DNA of 64,000 nucleotides from Paenibacillus barcinonensis (GCF_003217495.1 NZ_QJSW01000003.1:310001-374000); one strand, 5' to 3'; shown: positions 46,476-57,619, counted from the stretch's first letter. A program made the numbers and translations. Notes: generated by a model from the sequence alone, not told the origin.

Positions 46476-48134
46476 TTAGCTCTTTCCGGATGCTTCCAGC
46501 AACAGTTGATCCAGCTGCTGCATGTAAGTTGCCGTCTGCTGCTCGGACCAGCCAAGCTGCTCTGCCATATAAGCACTGACTGCTGATTTGTAACGACGAA
46601 CCTCATCAATGCGGAAAAATAAATCTGCTGTTCTGCGCACCCAGAAGTCTGCTGGCGTTGCCGCCATCTCTTCCTCCATTGCATAACGAAGCATCAGCAG
46701 CAGGTCTTGCGGCATGCCATGAAGCTCAGCCTTGGTCCGTGGTTCAGGCATGCGCTCATACAGCGCATCCACATTAGAGCCGTAAGTGCGAGCAAGGCGC
46801 TCCGCCACCTGGCGATCCAATCCCAGCGCGACACCGTCCTTGATTTTGCGCTCGGTATACGATAGGTATCCGGCCGAGCCGCCAACGTCCCCACCTGAGA
46901 TGGGCATCTTTTTAGTGACACACGGGCCAATGCTGTCCCCGTATTCCTGCTGCAGCTGACGTGCAACCAGGTCAACCACCATCTCGGCCATTTTGCGATA
47001 CCCCGTCAGCTTACCGCCAGCAATCGTAATGAGACCTGAATCCGATACCCAGATTTCATCCTTACGCGAAATCTCGGAAGGGCCCTTGCCCTCTTCATGA
47101 ATAAGCGGACGCACACCTGCCCAGCCGGATTCCACGTCCTGTGTACGGATCTGGACATCCGGGAACATGCCATTCACCGCATCAATGACATAATCACGAT
47201 CCGCTTCAGAGATTAACGGATGCGCCGGATCTTCACGGTACACTGTATCTGTTGTCCCTACATAGGTTTTGCCATCTCTCGGCACAGCAAAGACCATACG
47301 TCCATCCGGAGTATCAAAATAAACGGCCTGCCGCAGCGGAAAGCGCGAACTATCAAATACCAGATGAATGCCTTTGGTCATCTGTAGCGTTTTACCTTGG
47401 CGCGAGCCATCCACTTCACGCAGGGTATCCACCCAAGGCCCCGAAGCATTAATCACTTTTCTTGCCCGAAGTGTGTAGCTGCTTCCATTCAGTTGATCGA
47501 CTGCCTGAATACCTGTAGTGATCCCATCTTCCTTCAGGAAGCCGGATGCCTTCACATAGTTGACCGCCAGTGCTCCGCGCCGAACCGCTTCCTTCATGAC
47601 CTCAATGGTAAGTCTCGCATCATCTGTTCGGTACTCCACATAACGCCCGCCTCCCAGCAGCCCCTGTTTCCGCAGCAAAGGCTCAGCAGCCGCAGCCGCA
47701 CTGGCGTTTAACATCTGTCTCCGTTCACTGCGCTTCACTCCAGCAAGAGTGTCATACACCATCAAACCGATGGATGTGCTGAAACGACCAAATGTCCCGT
47801 CCGTGTAGATAGGCAGCAGCATCGGCTCAGGTGTCGTGACGTGTGGGCCATTTTCATAGACCACCTCCCGCTCCCGTCCTACCTCGGCGACCATCTTTAC
47901 TTCAAACTGCTTCAAGTACCGCAAGCCGCCGTGAACCAGCTTGGTCGATCGGCTCGAGGTGCCTGCGGCAAAATCCTGCATTTCTACCAGTGCCGTCTTC
48001 AGTCCACGAGACACAGCGTCCAGTGCAATGCCTGCTCCCGTAATGCCGCCTCCGATAATCAAAACGTCAAATTGTGCATTCGACATCTGCTCCATCACTG
48101 CTGTTCGCTGTGCTGCCGAGAATGTGATCGTCAT
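46476..48134 (-). CDS. glpD: Aerobic glycerol-3-phosphate dehydrogenase
   Basis: 552 residues. FAD-binding motif FDVLIIGGGITGAGIALDAVSRGLKTALVEMQDFAAGTSSRSTKLVHGGLRYL, then VYFDTPDGRMVFAVPRDGKTYVGTTDT and the C-terminal helical domain. It oxidises glycerol-3-phosphate to dihydroxyacetone phosphate at the membrane, passing electrons to quinone. ATG 48134 follows GGAGGGG; the earlier ATG at 48149 overlaps that site. A terminator hairpin and a promoter lie just upstream, the arrangement for GlpP antitermination. Confidence 0.95.
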   Translation of the reverse strand: MTITFSAAQRTAVMEQMSNAQFDVLIIGGGITGAGIALDAVSRGLKTALVEMQDFAAGTSSRSTKLVHGGLRYLKQFEVKMVAEVGREREVVYENGPHVTTPEPMLLPIYTDGTFGRFSTSIGLMVYDTLAGVKRSERRQMLNASAAAAAEPLLRKQGLLGGGRYVEYRTDDARLTIEVMKEAVRRGALAVNYVKASGFLKEDGITTGIQAVDQLNGSSYTLRARKVINASGPWVDTLREVDGSRQGKTLQMTKGIHLVFDSSRFPLRQAVYFDTPDGRMVFAVPRDGKTYVGTTDTVYREDPAHPLISEADRDYVIDAVNGMFPDVQIRTQDVESGWAGVRPLIHEEGKGPSEISRKDEIWVSDSGLITIAGGKLTGYRKMAEMVVDLVARQLQQEYGDSIGPCVTKKMPISGGDVGGSAGYLSYTERKIKDGVALGLDRQVAERLARTYGSNVDALYERMPEPRTKAELHGMPQDLLLMLRYAMEEEMAATPADFWVRRTADLFFRIDEVRRYKSAVSAYMAEQLGWSEQQTATYMQQLDQLLLEASGKS

Positions 48135-48178
48135 ATCAAGCCCCTCCATTTTTTACCTTATTCCCTCTAAAAAACAAC

Positions 48179-48229
48179 AAAAAAAAGGACCACGTCATTC
48201 GTTCAGCAATTGCTGAACGCACGTGGTCC
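48179..48229 (-). terminator. glpD leader terminator, probable GlpP antitermination site
   Basis: On the minus strand GGACCACGT ... ACGTGGTCC encloses the perfect inner palindrome GTTCAGCAATTGCTGAAC, followed by T-rich sequence (plus-strand A run 48181-48186). It sits between the promoter at 48297 and the glpD start. In Bacillus, GlpP with glycerol-3-phosphate prevents termination at such a leader hairpin; glpP is 2 kb upstream here. Confidence 0.85.
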
Positions 48230-48268
48230 CTCCCGATCTCCAGACATCATTTTTTAACTTGTAACATA

Positions 48269-48297
48269 ATCCTATCACAGATTTTCGGCGGCGTGAA
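48269..48297 (-). promoter_or_regulatory. Candidate glpD promoter
   Basis: Minus strand TTCACG (48297-48292), 17-nt spacer, TAGGAT (48274-48269). Transcription would begin near 48260 and run straight into the leader terminator. The rest of the 48150-48569 gap upstream is AT-rich without a gene. Confidence 0.5.
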
Positions 48298-48569
48298 GGC
48301 CTGATTTGACACATTATTCAAAAAAATTTCAAAATGTTTTTGTAGCACTAGGATGTATTTTCAAAGCATCCCACTAAACTTTCATTTTTCCTTATTGTGG
48401 GTAAATCCTTATTACGTTTCAGGAATATAATCCCTGTAAATCATGCATGTTTTTCCACCAATAAATATCATTAATAACATATCCTTAACGAAAAAGTATA
48501 AATGACCATTTGTTTGCAGGCGATAAAATATTGTCCGCCGTCTCCTCGTTTCCATCTGTGTATTCGACT

Positions 48570-50656
<2,087 letters not shown>

Positions 50657-50845
50657 CGTTCCTCCTGCATTTTTCAGATGCTTATATTGTATAATCCGTC
50701 ACACATCAACGGCAAGCCATTTGGAACACAAATCGGCAAGTCAGCACATACACGGATGAACCGAGTCACCAATACCCGAGCTCTATCTGCATGAAACGAG
50801 TGGTGCGGACCTTCCATCAGGCATCAGGCCACATCTGATCCACAC

Positions 50846-50893
50846 AAAAAGGCCGCTACCCGCGTCTTTTCATATGAAAAGTGCAGTAGCAGC
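50846..50893 (-). terminator. Terminator of ribA
   Basis: On the minus strand GGCTGCTACTGC pairs with GCGGGTAGCGGCC, inner CTTTTCATATGAAAAG, followed by TTTTTG. It lies about 60 bp beyond the ribA stop. Confidence 0.85.
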
Positions 50894-50950
50894 CCGCTTA
50901 TGTGAGGCCTGAGGCCCCTTATTTCGCTTCATTAAGGTTCGTTGACTACA

Positions 50951-51718
50951 TCACGCCTGCGCATGTGGAAGGCGCGTCTCTGCTTCCGCCAACCCCTCGC
51001 TATCTGCCAGATGGCCGGAACGACTCACTTTGGTTTGCAAATATTTCTCATTGTACGCAGAGCGATCCCCCCACAGTGGAACACGTCCACCGACATTCAG
51101 TCCCGCTTCCTGCAAAGCAGCCAGTTTACGGGGGTTGTTTGTGATCAGTGTCACCGGAGCCGAGCGAAGCGCACGCAGGACAGCAATTGCATCGTCATAA
51201 TTACGGGCATCATCTGTGAAGCCAAGCTGCAGGTTCGCATCTACCGTATCCAGACCTTCCTCTTGCAAAATGTAAGCCATCGCTTTGCTGAACAAGCCAA
51301 TGCCACGTCCTTCATGATTCGCAAGATAGAACAGTGCACCTGCACCGTGCGCCGCAATCATCTTCATAGACTGCTCCAGCTGGAAGCCGCAATCACAGCG
51401 CTTGCTGCCAAAAATATCACCCGTGTGACAGATGCTGTGCATCCGAATGAGCGCATCCTGCGCTTCAGCGAAATTACCATACACGAGCACACTCGATTGC
51501 TGGCGCTCTGCCAGCTCGGCATCTGCCAGAGAAGCGATCAGCTCGCCGCTCTCCATCGCTTTATCCGATTTCAGCCAGCTGTACCACTGGAATGTGCGCG
51601 TCTCTCCATCCAGGTTAACCGGAAGTTTAATCGGTCCCACCAGATATATAAATTCTTTTCCACTCGGAAAAGTCTGAATTTTAGGGGCAAGCAATTGAAT
51701 AATATGTGAATTGATCAT
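50951..51718 (-). CDS. ribA: GTP cyclohydrolase II (stand-alone RibA)
   Basis: 255 residues. GTP cyclohydrolase II signatures: SICHTGDIFGSKRCDCGFQLEQSMKMI (zinc Cys cluster) and YLANHEGRGIGLFSKAMAY. It opens GTP to the first riboflavin-pathway intermediate. It is not fused to a DHBP synthase and no other rib genes are adjacent, so it is either a second copy or a paralog serving another route. ATG 51718 follows AGGAGGA. I do not see an FMN riboswitch upstream. Confidence 0.9.
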   Translation of the reverse strand: MINSHIIQLLAPKIQTFPSGKEFIYLVGPIKLPVNLDGETRTFQWYSWLKSDKAMESGELIASLADAELAERQQSSVLVYGNFAEAQDALIRMHSICHTGDIFGSKRCDCGFQLEQSMKMIAAHGAGALFYLANHEGRGIGLFSKAMAYILQEEGLDTVDANLQLGFTDDARNYDDAIAVLRALRSAPVTLITNNPRKLAALQEAGLNVGGRVPLWGDRSAYNEKYLQTKVSRSGHLADSEGLAEAETRLPHAQA

Positions 51719-52194
51719 CGTTCGTTCCTCCTGTTAAGCAAGTTCGTCTCATAATATAATACATTCGCAGCCAATTTTATTTTGGATCACTGTTACAGCA
51801 CACTCAGCTACAGCCCTTCTCAAAGCAAACCTTGTATGCCACCTTTTGCACAGCATGTGGACATATCTATATTTTTCTCACCATCATTAGTTACTTAATG
51901 TAAGTTAGTTTAGAATAAAAATTATAATGTGTCAAGTAACTTTTATTTTTTTAGTAACTAATAAAATTATGTTACGCAATGGACACAATTTCGTGTTTCA
52001 TTACAGGAATATTGGGTATAAGTTTAGACGCTATTCATACACTATTTGTGTAGTCCAGACAGGGATTTATGCAATGCACATGATCCGCCGGAGAAGAATC
52101 CGCTAGTCAGCCATTATGACGGTCTATGTTACGCTGACCAGCGGATGTATGCATTTGGAACGACCTGCTGGATGCTGGATGCCAGGCGAGTCTG

Positions 52195-52389
52195 CTAACG
52201 ATCACCAGAAACCTTATTTAACGGTTTTGACACGACTATAAAATCTAACGATCACCAGAGGTCTTATCGGTGACTTATCAGCCTAAATGCATCACAAGAG
52301 CAGGTTTTTCAGGTGAATAACGTCTCTGGAGATCGTTAAAATCCGGGAGCCTGCTTTTTTCACTGAATAAGGTCACTGGGGATCGTTAG
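52195..52389. repeat. 195-bp four-arm element, copy C
   Basis: Arms at 52195, 52245 (direct) and 52315, 52365 (inverted). Same offsets as the other copies. Arm 3 ends GTTAA instead of GTTAG. It lies in the long gap upstream of ribA, the only copy not between convergent genes. Confidence 0.9.
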
Positions 52390-52748
52390 AGTTTGGATCA
52401 CATCTGGCGCTGGCGCAATCTCTGCACGACTCTGCAATTCGCCAACTTATGCGGCTTTGCCCGTTGAGGTTACACCTCCGCAGGTAGTTCAGGTCGGCGA
52501 GCATCGGTGGTGAATAACGCAATTGCGTGCGGCAGCAATCTCTGCGGGACGGTAATGCACAGTATAAGAGGAACACAGAGCGGCGGTAGTCCCTGCACGA
52601 CCGGAGAGCACTTGGCAAAACAATCTCCGGCACAAAAGTAACTGCCAGCATAACAGCAACGCACAGCACGGCGGTAATTACCCGTGCTGCGGTCAGTTCC
52701 TTGGCGCAGTGCGGGTTCGGCACGACGCTGCATGTCGCTCTATAATGA
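52390..52748. other. GC-rich unexplained sequence in the 51719-52827 gap
   Basis: After element C the sequence is GC-rich with short recurring words (GCAATCTCTGC at about 52411 and 52529; CCCTGCACGACCGG and CGGCGGTA repeats; hairpin CGGTAATTACCCG). A minus-strand frame reads LCVAVMLAVTFVPEIVLP, but no ribosome site or family match supports it. Left of element C is AT-rich sequence with TATAAT at 51923-51928 and the repeat TTAGTTACT ... AGTAACTAA. No gene is supported in this 1.1-kb gap. Confidence 0.4.
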
Positions 52749-52749
52749 A

Positions 52750-52785
52750 GGCCCTTCCCATCGCTGAGATGGGAAGGGCCTTTTT
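52750..52785 (+). terminator. Strong plus-strand terminator with no upstream plus-strand gene
   Basis: GGCCCTTCCCATC pairs perfectly with GATGGGAAGGGCC, then TTTTT on the plus strand. The minus strand lacks a T-run, so it is oriented to stop rightward transcripts, yet no rightward gene precedes it. Confidence 0.8.
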
Positions 52786-52827
52786 CATTGAGGATTTTTT
52801 TCACACAACCCGTTTAATGTGTCTCTA

Positions 52828-53283
52828 TCACTCGTTTTTATATTTGCTAAATGCGTTCTCGTCTGCCTGTACGTTCTCCAGATACACGATCTGTCCTGCC
52901 TCATTCACACGCGCAATATCAATACCCGTCCTCGCATATACCGTGCCATCCGCCGCTTGTCCGCATACCGCCCAGTTCGTCTGATAGCTGCCGTCCGGCT
53001 GGAGCACCCAGGCATCCCACATATGCTTGATATCCTGGTTGTATTCATAGAAAGCTTTCATAAATCCCTCGAATCCTGTACGGCTGCTGCCGTTTAATAC
53101 AATCTCGGCATCCGGCGTAAACAGGGACAACAAGTCCTGCATTGCACGCTTGTCGGTGCGTGAAGCATCGAATAAACGGAAATAGTTGTTTAACATCGTA
53201 ATTGGCGCTGCTTCTAACGTTGTATCGGTGGTGCTCCGAACGTTGATGCTATGGCGTGGTCCTGCTGTTGCTGTATTTGTCAT
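52828..53283 (-). CDS. SnoaL-like/NTF2-fold protein
   Basis: 151 residues. NTF2-type cone fold: LNNYFRLFDASRTDKRAMQDLLSLFTPDAEIVLNGSSRTGFEGFMKAFYEY, then MWDAWVLQPDGSYQTNWAVCGQAADGTVYARTGIDIARVNEAGQIVYL. Such proteins may be isomerases, hydrolases or ligand binders; function is open. ATG 53283 follows AGGAGGC. Divergent from an ArsR regulator. Confidence 0.82.
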   Translation of the reverse strand: MTNTATAGPRHSINVRSTTDTTLEAAPITMLNNYFRLFDASRTDKRAMQDLLSLFTPDAEIVLNGSSRTGFEGFMKAFYEYNQDIKHMWDAWVLQPDGSYQTNWAVCGQAADGTVYARTGIDIARVNEAGQIVYLENVQADENAFSKYKNE

Positions 53284-53369
53284 GGTACTGCCTCCTGTCA
53301 ATTTCATGCTGTCTGTCTTGTAATGGCACATCTCATCTTGTAAAAGCGGATTGTATTTAAGTTTGAATA

Positions 53370-53449
53370 TTTTCGAACTAAATATCATGAAGAGAACTGT
53401 ATCACATCTGCACAGCAAATCGCAATACACATTTCGATTTTTTTCGAAC
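53370..53449. promoter_or_regulatory. TTTTCGAAC repeats between the SnoaL-like and ArsR genes
   Basis: TTTTCGAAC occurs at 53370-53378 and 53441-53449, each with the palindrome TTCGAA; the first lies within the near-palindrome ATATTTTCGAACTAAATAT. Likely ArsR operators. Confidence 0.45.
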
Positions 53450-53486
53450 ATTGAAAGATGCTGCTTAATATGCTACCGTCTTTATT

Positions 53487-53798
53487 ATGAGAACTTTAAC
53501 AATACCTACTACTTCGGAGATGAGTCTGACCAAGGTCTGCAATGCACTGGGTGACCCGATACGTATGAAGATTGTACATTGTCTGGCGAGCTCGGGTGAG
53601 AAGAACTGCTCGGCCTTTGAAGTCGATCACATCTCCAAATCAACGCTGTCCCATCACATCAAACTGCTGCGTGAAGCTGGCCTTATCCAGCCGCGCATCG
53701 AAGGTAAGCATCATTTTTATTCACTCAGAAAGGATGAACTCAACCTACGTTTCCCAGGTCTGGTCAAGATGATTCTGCAAACAGGAGGTTTGCACTAA
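53487..53798 (+). CDS. ArsR-family transcription regulator
   Basis: 103 residues. Winged HTH: ALGDPIRMKIVHCLASSGEKNCSAFEVDHISKSTLSHHIKLLREAGLIQPRIEGKHHFYSLR. No metal-binding CxC of ArsR/SmtB sensors is evident. The ATG at 53487 has no ribosome site; a TAATAT -10-like hexamer 20 nt upstream raises the chance of a leaderless transcript. Its stop overlaps the next start by one nucleotide (TAATG). Confidence 0.88.
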   Translation: MRTLTIPTTSEMSLTKVCNALGDPIRMKIVHCLASSGEKNCSAFEVDHISKSTLSHHIKLLREAGLIQPRIEGKHHFYSLRKDELNLRFPGLVKMILQTGGLH

Positions 53799-54625
53799 TG
53801 GACAAAAAAGCAGTCCACATTCTAATGAGCACCTTCTGGGGAAGTGGCGGCTGGAAATCAGCATATAGCCCCTTCTGTGGCGAGGAATTTGAATATGCCA
53901 AAAGGAAGGGCGTTATGTTCGACCCGATCAGCATCACTCATGACGAGATTGTACAGCGCCTGCACAGCATGCATCAGCAGCCTGCGCTCAAGCAACAAGC
54001 GGTTACCGCGTTTCTCTATAGTCTGTCCACCAAAAAAGTCCATCTTCGCAGCGCATTGAGCAGCTGGGCTTTGACTAGAAATATGCCATTACATACCTTC
54101 GGTGAACGTCCAGCCTTGCATGCCAACACAAGCGCCTGCGGAGACTGCAACTTTCTCCGTCTACAATCAGATGAGAATTATGTGAATACAGACTTGAATG
54201 TGCTCAATTTTGAACGCTTTAAATGGGGCGGCGTACGTCACGGCTGGCTGCTCTACTGCCTGATGGATCTCGAATTACTGCTTCAGGAGCGTGGCGATAA
54301 CACTTCTCCCTTCGAAGTGACTGCGGAAGACCAAGCAATACTTGCAAAGCTGCTGGGAGCCTCACAGAGCGGAGATCCGAATGACAGCGCCCGTTCTCTG
54401 GAGAAAAAGTGGAAGGAAGTCCTGCCCTCCAGCAAGCAGGAGCGCGATGCCCTGCTGGAAATCTGGGCTGCCGCCGGCATTCTGGTTCCCGGAGATACGC
54501 CGAGGAAGCGCAAAGGCGGTTCGAACGACTTTGTTTTTGCGGCAACCTGGCAAGGGGATGATGGCTATCATACCGAGAATGTGCTTGAATATTTTGGCCC
54601 CTATCTGCCTCAAACGAATCACTAA
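53798..54625 (+). CDS. Conserved hypothetical protein coupled to the ArsR gene
   Basis: 275 residues, not recognised. It begins MDKKAVHILMSTFWGSGGWKSAYSPFCGEEFEYAKRKGVMFDP and has a CxxC pair (TSACGDCNFLRLQ) near residue 112, a GWLLYCLMDLELL helix, an acidic and basic mid-section, and a C-terminus FAATWQGDDGYHTENVLEYFGPYL. The start overlaps the ArsR stop by 1 nt, so translation is coupled and the two belong together. The cysteines could bind zinc. No membrane segment or signal is present, so it is cytoplasmic. Confidence 0.7.
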   Translation: MDKKAVHILMSTFWGSGGWKSAYSPFCGEEFEYAKRKGVMFDPISITHDEIVQRLHSMHQQPALKQQAVTAFLYSLSTKKVHLRSALSSWALTRNMPLHTFGERPALHANTSACGDCNFLRLQSDENYVNTDLNVLNFERFKWGGVRHGWLLYCLMDLELLLQERGDNTSPFEVTAEDQAILAKLLGASQSGDPNDSARSLEKKWKEVLPSSKQERDALLEIWAAAGILVPGDTPRKRKGGSNDFVFAATWQGDDGYHTENVLEYFGPYLPQTNH

Positions 54626-54672
54626 ATTTCGACTGGAGCCTAAACCTCGGCGTTTTGGTTACAATACTGACA

Positions 54673-54702
54673 TCGACAGCATTCGGGGTAAACTCGTATA
54701 AT
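54673..54702 (+). promoter_or_regulatory. Promoter of the TagO-like gene
   Basis: TCGACA (54673-54678), 18-nt spacer, perfect TATAAT (54697-54702). Transcription would begin near 54709, supporting the downstream start at 54742. Confidence 0.55.
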
Positions 54703-54741
54703 AAGAGGAAATGGGATGATGGGAGTGAACCAAGCGAGTTT

Positions 54742-55701
54742 ATGATATACATACTGGCTTTCATATTGTCTTTTGCTGTCGTGGTTCTGCTGATTCCGCC
54801 ACTGGGCCGACTGGCGCACAAACTGGATTTTGTGGACAAGCCCCGGGAAGATGTGGAGCGTAAGCTGCACAGGCAACCGATACCACTGACGGCGAGCTAC
54901 GCGATATTTACCGGATTTTTCCTGACATACATTGCTCTGACGAAAGAACTCACGTGGGAAACTGCTGCACTGGTTGCAGGTGGTATGCTTCTCCTGACGA
55001 TTGGCACGATTGATGACTGGTACAAAACCAAAGGCAAGGATTTTCCCGCTCTGCCTAAAATGATTATTCAGGTCTCGGCTGCGGTGCTCGTATTTGCTTC
55101 CGGCATTGCGTTTACCGGATTCGTGAACCCATTCAATGCAGAATATGTGCTGCTTCCGATCTGGCTGCAATTCATTCTGACGATTCTGTGGATTTTCGGT
55201 GTAACAACCGTCATTAACTTCTCCGATGGCATGGATGGACTGGCAGGCGGCCTATCCGCAATCTCGGCCATTACGCTGTTTATTGTAGCGATCACGAAGG
55301 GACAGAGTGATTCCGCACTTATGTCCATCACGCTGGTTGGGGTAACGCTCGGCTATCTGAAATACAACAAGGCTCCAGCCAAAGTGTTTATGGGGGATGC
55401 AGGCGCTACGTTCCTTGGCTTTATTCTGGCCGTTATTGCACTTGATGGTGCATTCAAACAAGCGACGATGCTCTCTATCTTCATCCCGATTCTGGCGCTG
55501 GGCGTACCGATCTTCGATAATATTTTCGTAGTGATCAAACGTTTCCTGCAAGGCAAAGCGATTTACCAAGCCGATGCAAGCCAGGCTCACTATCGTCTGC
55601 TACGTGCCGGTCTAAACCACAAGCAGGTCGTAGCCGTGCTCTATCTGGTCAGCACTTGTCTGTGTCTGTCCTCGATTATTTTATTGTTAGTGGATATGTA
55701 A
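54742..55701 (+). CDS. tagO: Undecaprenyl-phosphate N-acetylglucosaminyl 1-phosphate transferase (TagO/WecA-like)
   Basis: About 320 residues with around ten helices. Family motifs: DFVDKPREDVERKLHRQPIPLTASYAIF, GTIDDWYKTKGKDFPALPKMIIQ (DD), TVINFSDGMDGLAGGLS and KVFMGDAGATFLGF. It links GlcNAc-1-phosphate to undecaprenyl phosphate, the first step of wall teichoic acid or similar polymers. ATG 54742 fits the promoter just upstream although its ribosome site is weak; the longer frame begins before the promoter. Confidence 0.88.
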   Translation: MIYILAFILSFAVVVLLIPPLGRLAHKLDFVDKPREDVERKLHRQPIPLTASYAIFTGFFLTYIALTKELTWETAALVAGGMLLLTIGTIDDWYKTKGKDFPALPKMIIQVSAAVLVFASGIAFTGFVNPFNAEYVLLPIWLQFILTILWIFGVTTVINFSDGMDGLAGGLSAISAITLFIVAITKGQSDSALMSITLVGVTLGYLKYNKAPAKVFMGDAGATFLGFILAVIALDGAFKQATMLSIFIPILALGVPIFDNIFVVIKRFLQGKAIYQADASQAHYRLLRAGLNHKQVVAVLYLVSTCLCLSSIILLLVDM

Positions 55702-55763
55702 AAAATTAGCTTGTTCTAACAAGCCGTAAATATTAGCTATGTATGAATCGAATAGTAATACCA

Positions 55764-55800
55764 AAAGCCACCCTTCAAGTCTGATGAGGGTGGCTTTCTT
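55764..55800. terminator. Terminator shared by tagO and the sugar permease
   Basis: AAAGCCACCC pairs with GGGTGGCTTT (55788-55797), followed by CTT and A/T-rich sequence on both strands. Confidence 0.78.
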
Positions 55801-55853
55801 ATTACAATGCTTTTGAATCGGAATCCGTATTCTTTCTCACTATTAGCGAAAAC

Positions 55854-56672
55854 CTATGATTTCACTGCACCTGCCATTGCCCCGCCAACAATAAACCGTT
55901 GCAGCGCAACGTATAGCACCACTAGCGGCAGTGTGACAATAAGGATACCACACGCCAGCAGCGGCCAGTTATTCATGTACTGCCCATAGAACGTGAACAG
56001 TCCCTTGGTCACCGGCTGGTAATTCGGATCAGACAGATAAATGGTTGGCCCGATAATATCATTCCATACCCCAATCGCTGTTAGAATGATGCCTGTCGCC
56101 AGAATGGGCTTCATCAGCGGAACAAGGATCGTGAACAAATACCGGGTGTATCCGCATCCGTCCATGGCTGCCGCCTCATCCAGCTCGCGTGAGACCGACT
56201 TGATATAACCGACAAACATCAGAAATGCAATGCCCGTGCCCGTCGTTTTCAGCAAAATGTAGCCCGTCTGGGTATTATACAGACCCAGTTGATTAATCAA
56301 AGAGAACTGCGGAATCAGCGGATTCGGCAAATACATCGAGATCAGAAAGAAAATATAGATCAGCGTACTGAACTTCACATATCTGCGCGCAAGTGGAAAT
56401 GCAGCAAACACGGATAAAATCAACGTCAGCAATGTAGACATGCCTGTATAAAGCACACTATTCCACATGTATTGCGAGAAGCTGCCCTTGGTCCACGCTT
56501 CAGCAAAGTTCTCCAGCCGAATGCCCTCCGTAAGTGCTACGGGATTCAGCAAATACTCTGTTTGTGTTTTCATCGACACATTAAACAGGTAGAACAGAGG
56601 GAAGACGTATAACGCAAGCATCAGCAGCACAATGATGTAGCTGATCGTTCTGGACGTACTACTCTGCTTCAT
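55854..56672 (-). CDS. Carbohydrate ABC transporter permease, MalG type
   Basis: 272 residues, six helices. The EAA loop that docks the ATPase reads ELDEAAAMDGCGYTRYLFTILVPLMKPI. It pairs with the upstream permease (1-nt overlap TAATG). No ATPase gene is in the cluster, as is usual in Firmicutes where a shared MsmX-type ATPase powers several importers. Confidence 0.93.
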   Translation of the reverse strand: MKQSSTSRTISYIIVLLMLALYVFPLFYLFNVSMKTQTEYLLNPVALTEGIRLENFAEAWTKGSFSQYMWNSVLYTGMSTLLTLILSVFAAFPLARRYVKFSTLIYIFFLISMYLPNPLIPQFSLINQLGLYNTQTGYILLKTTGTGIAFLMFVGYIKSVSRELDEAAAMDGCGYTRYLFTILVPLMKPILATGIILTAIGVWNDIIGPTIYLSDPNYQPVTKGLFTFYGQYMNNWPLLACGILIVTLPLVVLYVALQRFIVGGAMAGAVKS

Positions 56673-57565
56673 TATACCTCCACCTCCCTTCTACGAAGAT
56701 AGAATAAAGCAACCATAGAGATGGTAAACACAAACAGGAATTGAATCATGGCTACCGCAGAAGCCAGACCGTAATCGGCTGTGCCGCTGCCAAACGCCGT
56801 TGCATACACGTCAAACGCCAGCGTTGTTGTATTAAACTTACCGCCTGTGAGCACGTAGATAATGTCAAAGGTCTGCAACGCACCAATGATGGACAACAGC
56901 ATATTCACAGTAAAAGAAGGCGCAATCATCGGGAATGTAATGTTCGTAAACGCCTTCCACCCCGATGCACCGTCCATATAGGCCGCCTCGTACAGATCAT
57001 TCGGAATTGTTTGCAGTCCCGCAAGAAAGATCGTCATGGAGTAGCCCATGTACATCCAGATCTGTACGAAAATAATCAGCTCAAAGGCAATGTTGTAATC
57101 TCCGAAGAAATTGGAGCTGGTGCCAAAGAAGTTCAGAATCGACTGCGCTGGCCCGCCGAGCGGATTCGCTACAAGCTGCCAGATCAGTCCAGACACCGTC
57201 ACACCCAGCACAACGGGCAAAAAGAATACCGCACGATACAGCTTGTCGCCCCGAAGCTTTTTGTTAATCAGAATCGCCATAAACAGACCTATTGCATTCT
57301 GGATGATGACTACAGCAAACGCAAAATACAAGGATCGTCCTATCGCATCCAGACGGTCTCCCGCATTAGAGGCGCCAAAGAAGGTTTTATAATTTTCCAA
57401 GCCGATAAAGCTCCACGTCTGCCCCCGCACACCCGTCGCATCCGTAAATGAAAACAGCACCGTGACGAGAGACGGACCAAAGCCAAACACGACATAAAGC
57501 AGCAGCGGAATGCTCAGATACAGATAAGGAATCAGCCGTGCCTTCCCTTTTCCAAACGGGTACAT
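56672..57565 (-). CDS. Carbohydrate ABC transporter permease, MalF type
   Basis: About 297 residues, six helices. EAA motif DLYEAAYMDGASGWKAFTNITFPMIAPSF. Start ATG 57565 has AAAGGTG upstream; ATG 57583 is an alternative without a ribosome site. It follows the binding-protein gene across an intercistronic hairpin. Confidence 0.93.
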   Translation of the reverse strand: MYPFGKGKARLIPYLYLSIPLLLYVVFGFGPSLVTVLFSFTDATGVRGQTWSFIGLENYKTFFGASNAGDRLDAIGRSLYFAFAVVIIQNAIGLFMAILINKKLRGDKLYRAVFFLPVVLGVTVSGLIWQLVANPLGGPAQSILNFFGTSSNFFGDYNIAFELIIFVQIWMYMGYSMTIFLAGLQTIPNDLYEAAYMDGASGWKAFTNITFPMIAPSFTVNMLLSIIGALQTFDIIYVLTGGKFNTTTLAFDVYATAFGSGTADYGLASAVAMIQFLFVFTISMVALFYLRRREVEV

Positions 57566-57619
57566 CTTCCTCACACCTTTCATCGGGTAAAACTAACCAA
57601 GGAGGTTACAAAAAGAGAA

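Noticed and set aside
50942..51709. 255-residue plus-strand frame opposite ribA
   Set aside because: Full antisense overlap with the clear GTP cyclohydrolase II gene; Cys/His/Arg-rich shadow composition.
51719..52190. FMN riboswitch upstream of ribA
   Set aside because: The conserved RFN words are absent on the minus strand.
52373..52804. 143-residue minus-strand frame with a hydrophobic stretch
   Set aside because: Runs through the terminator hairpin and the end of element C, has Arg/Cys-rich shadow composition and no ribosome site.
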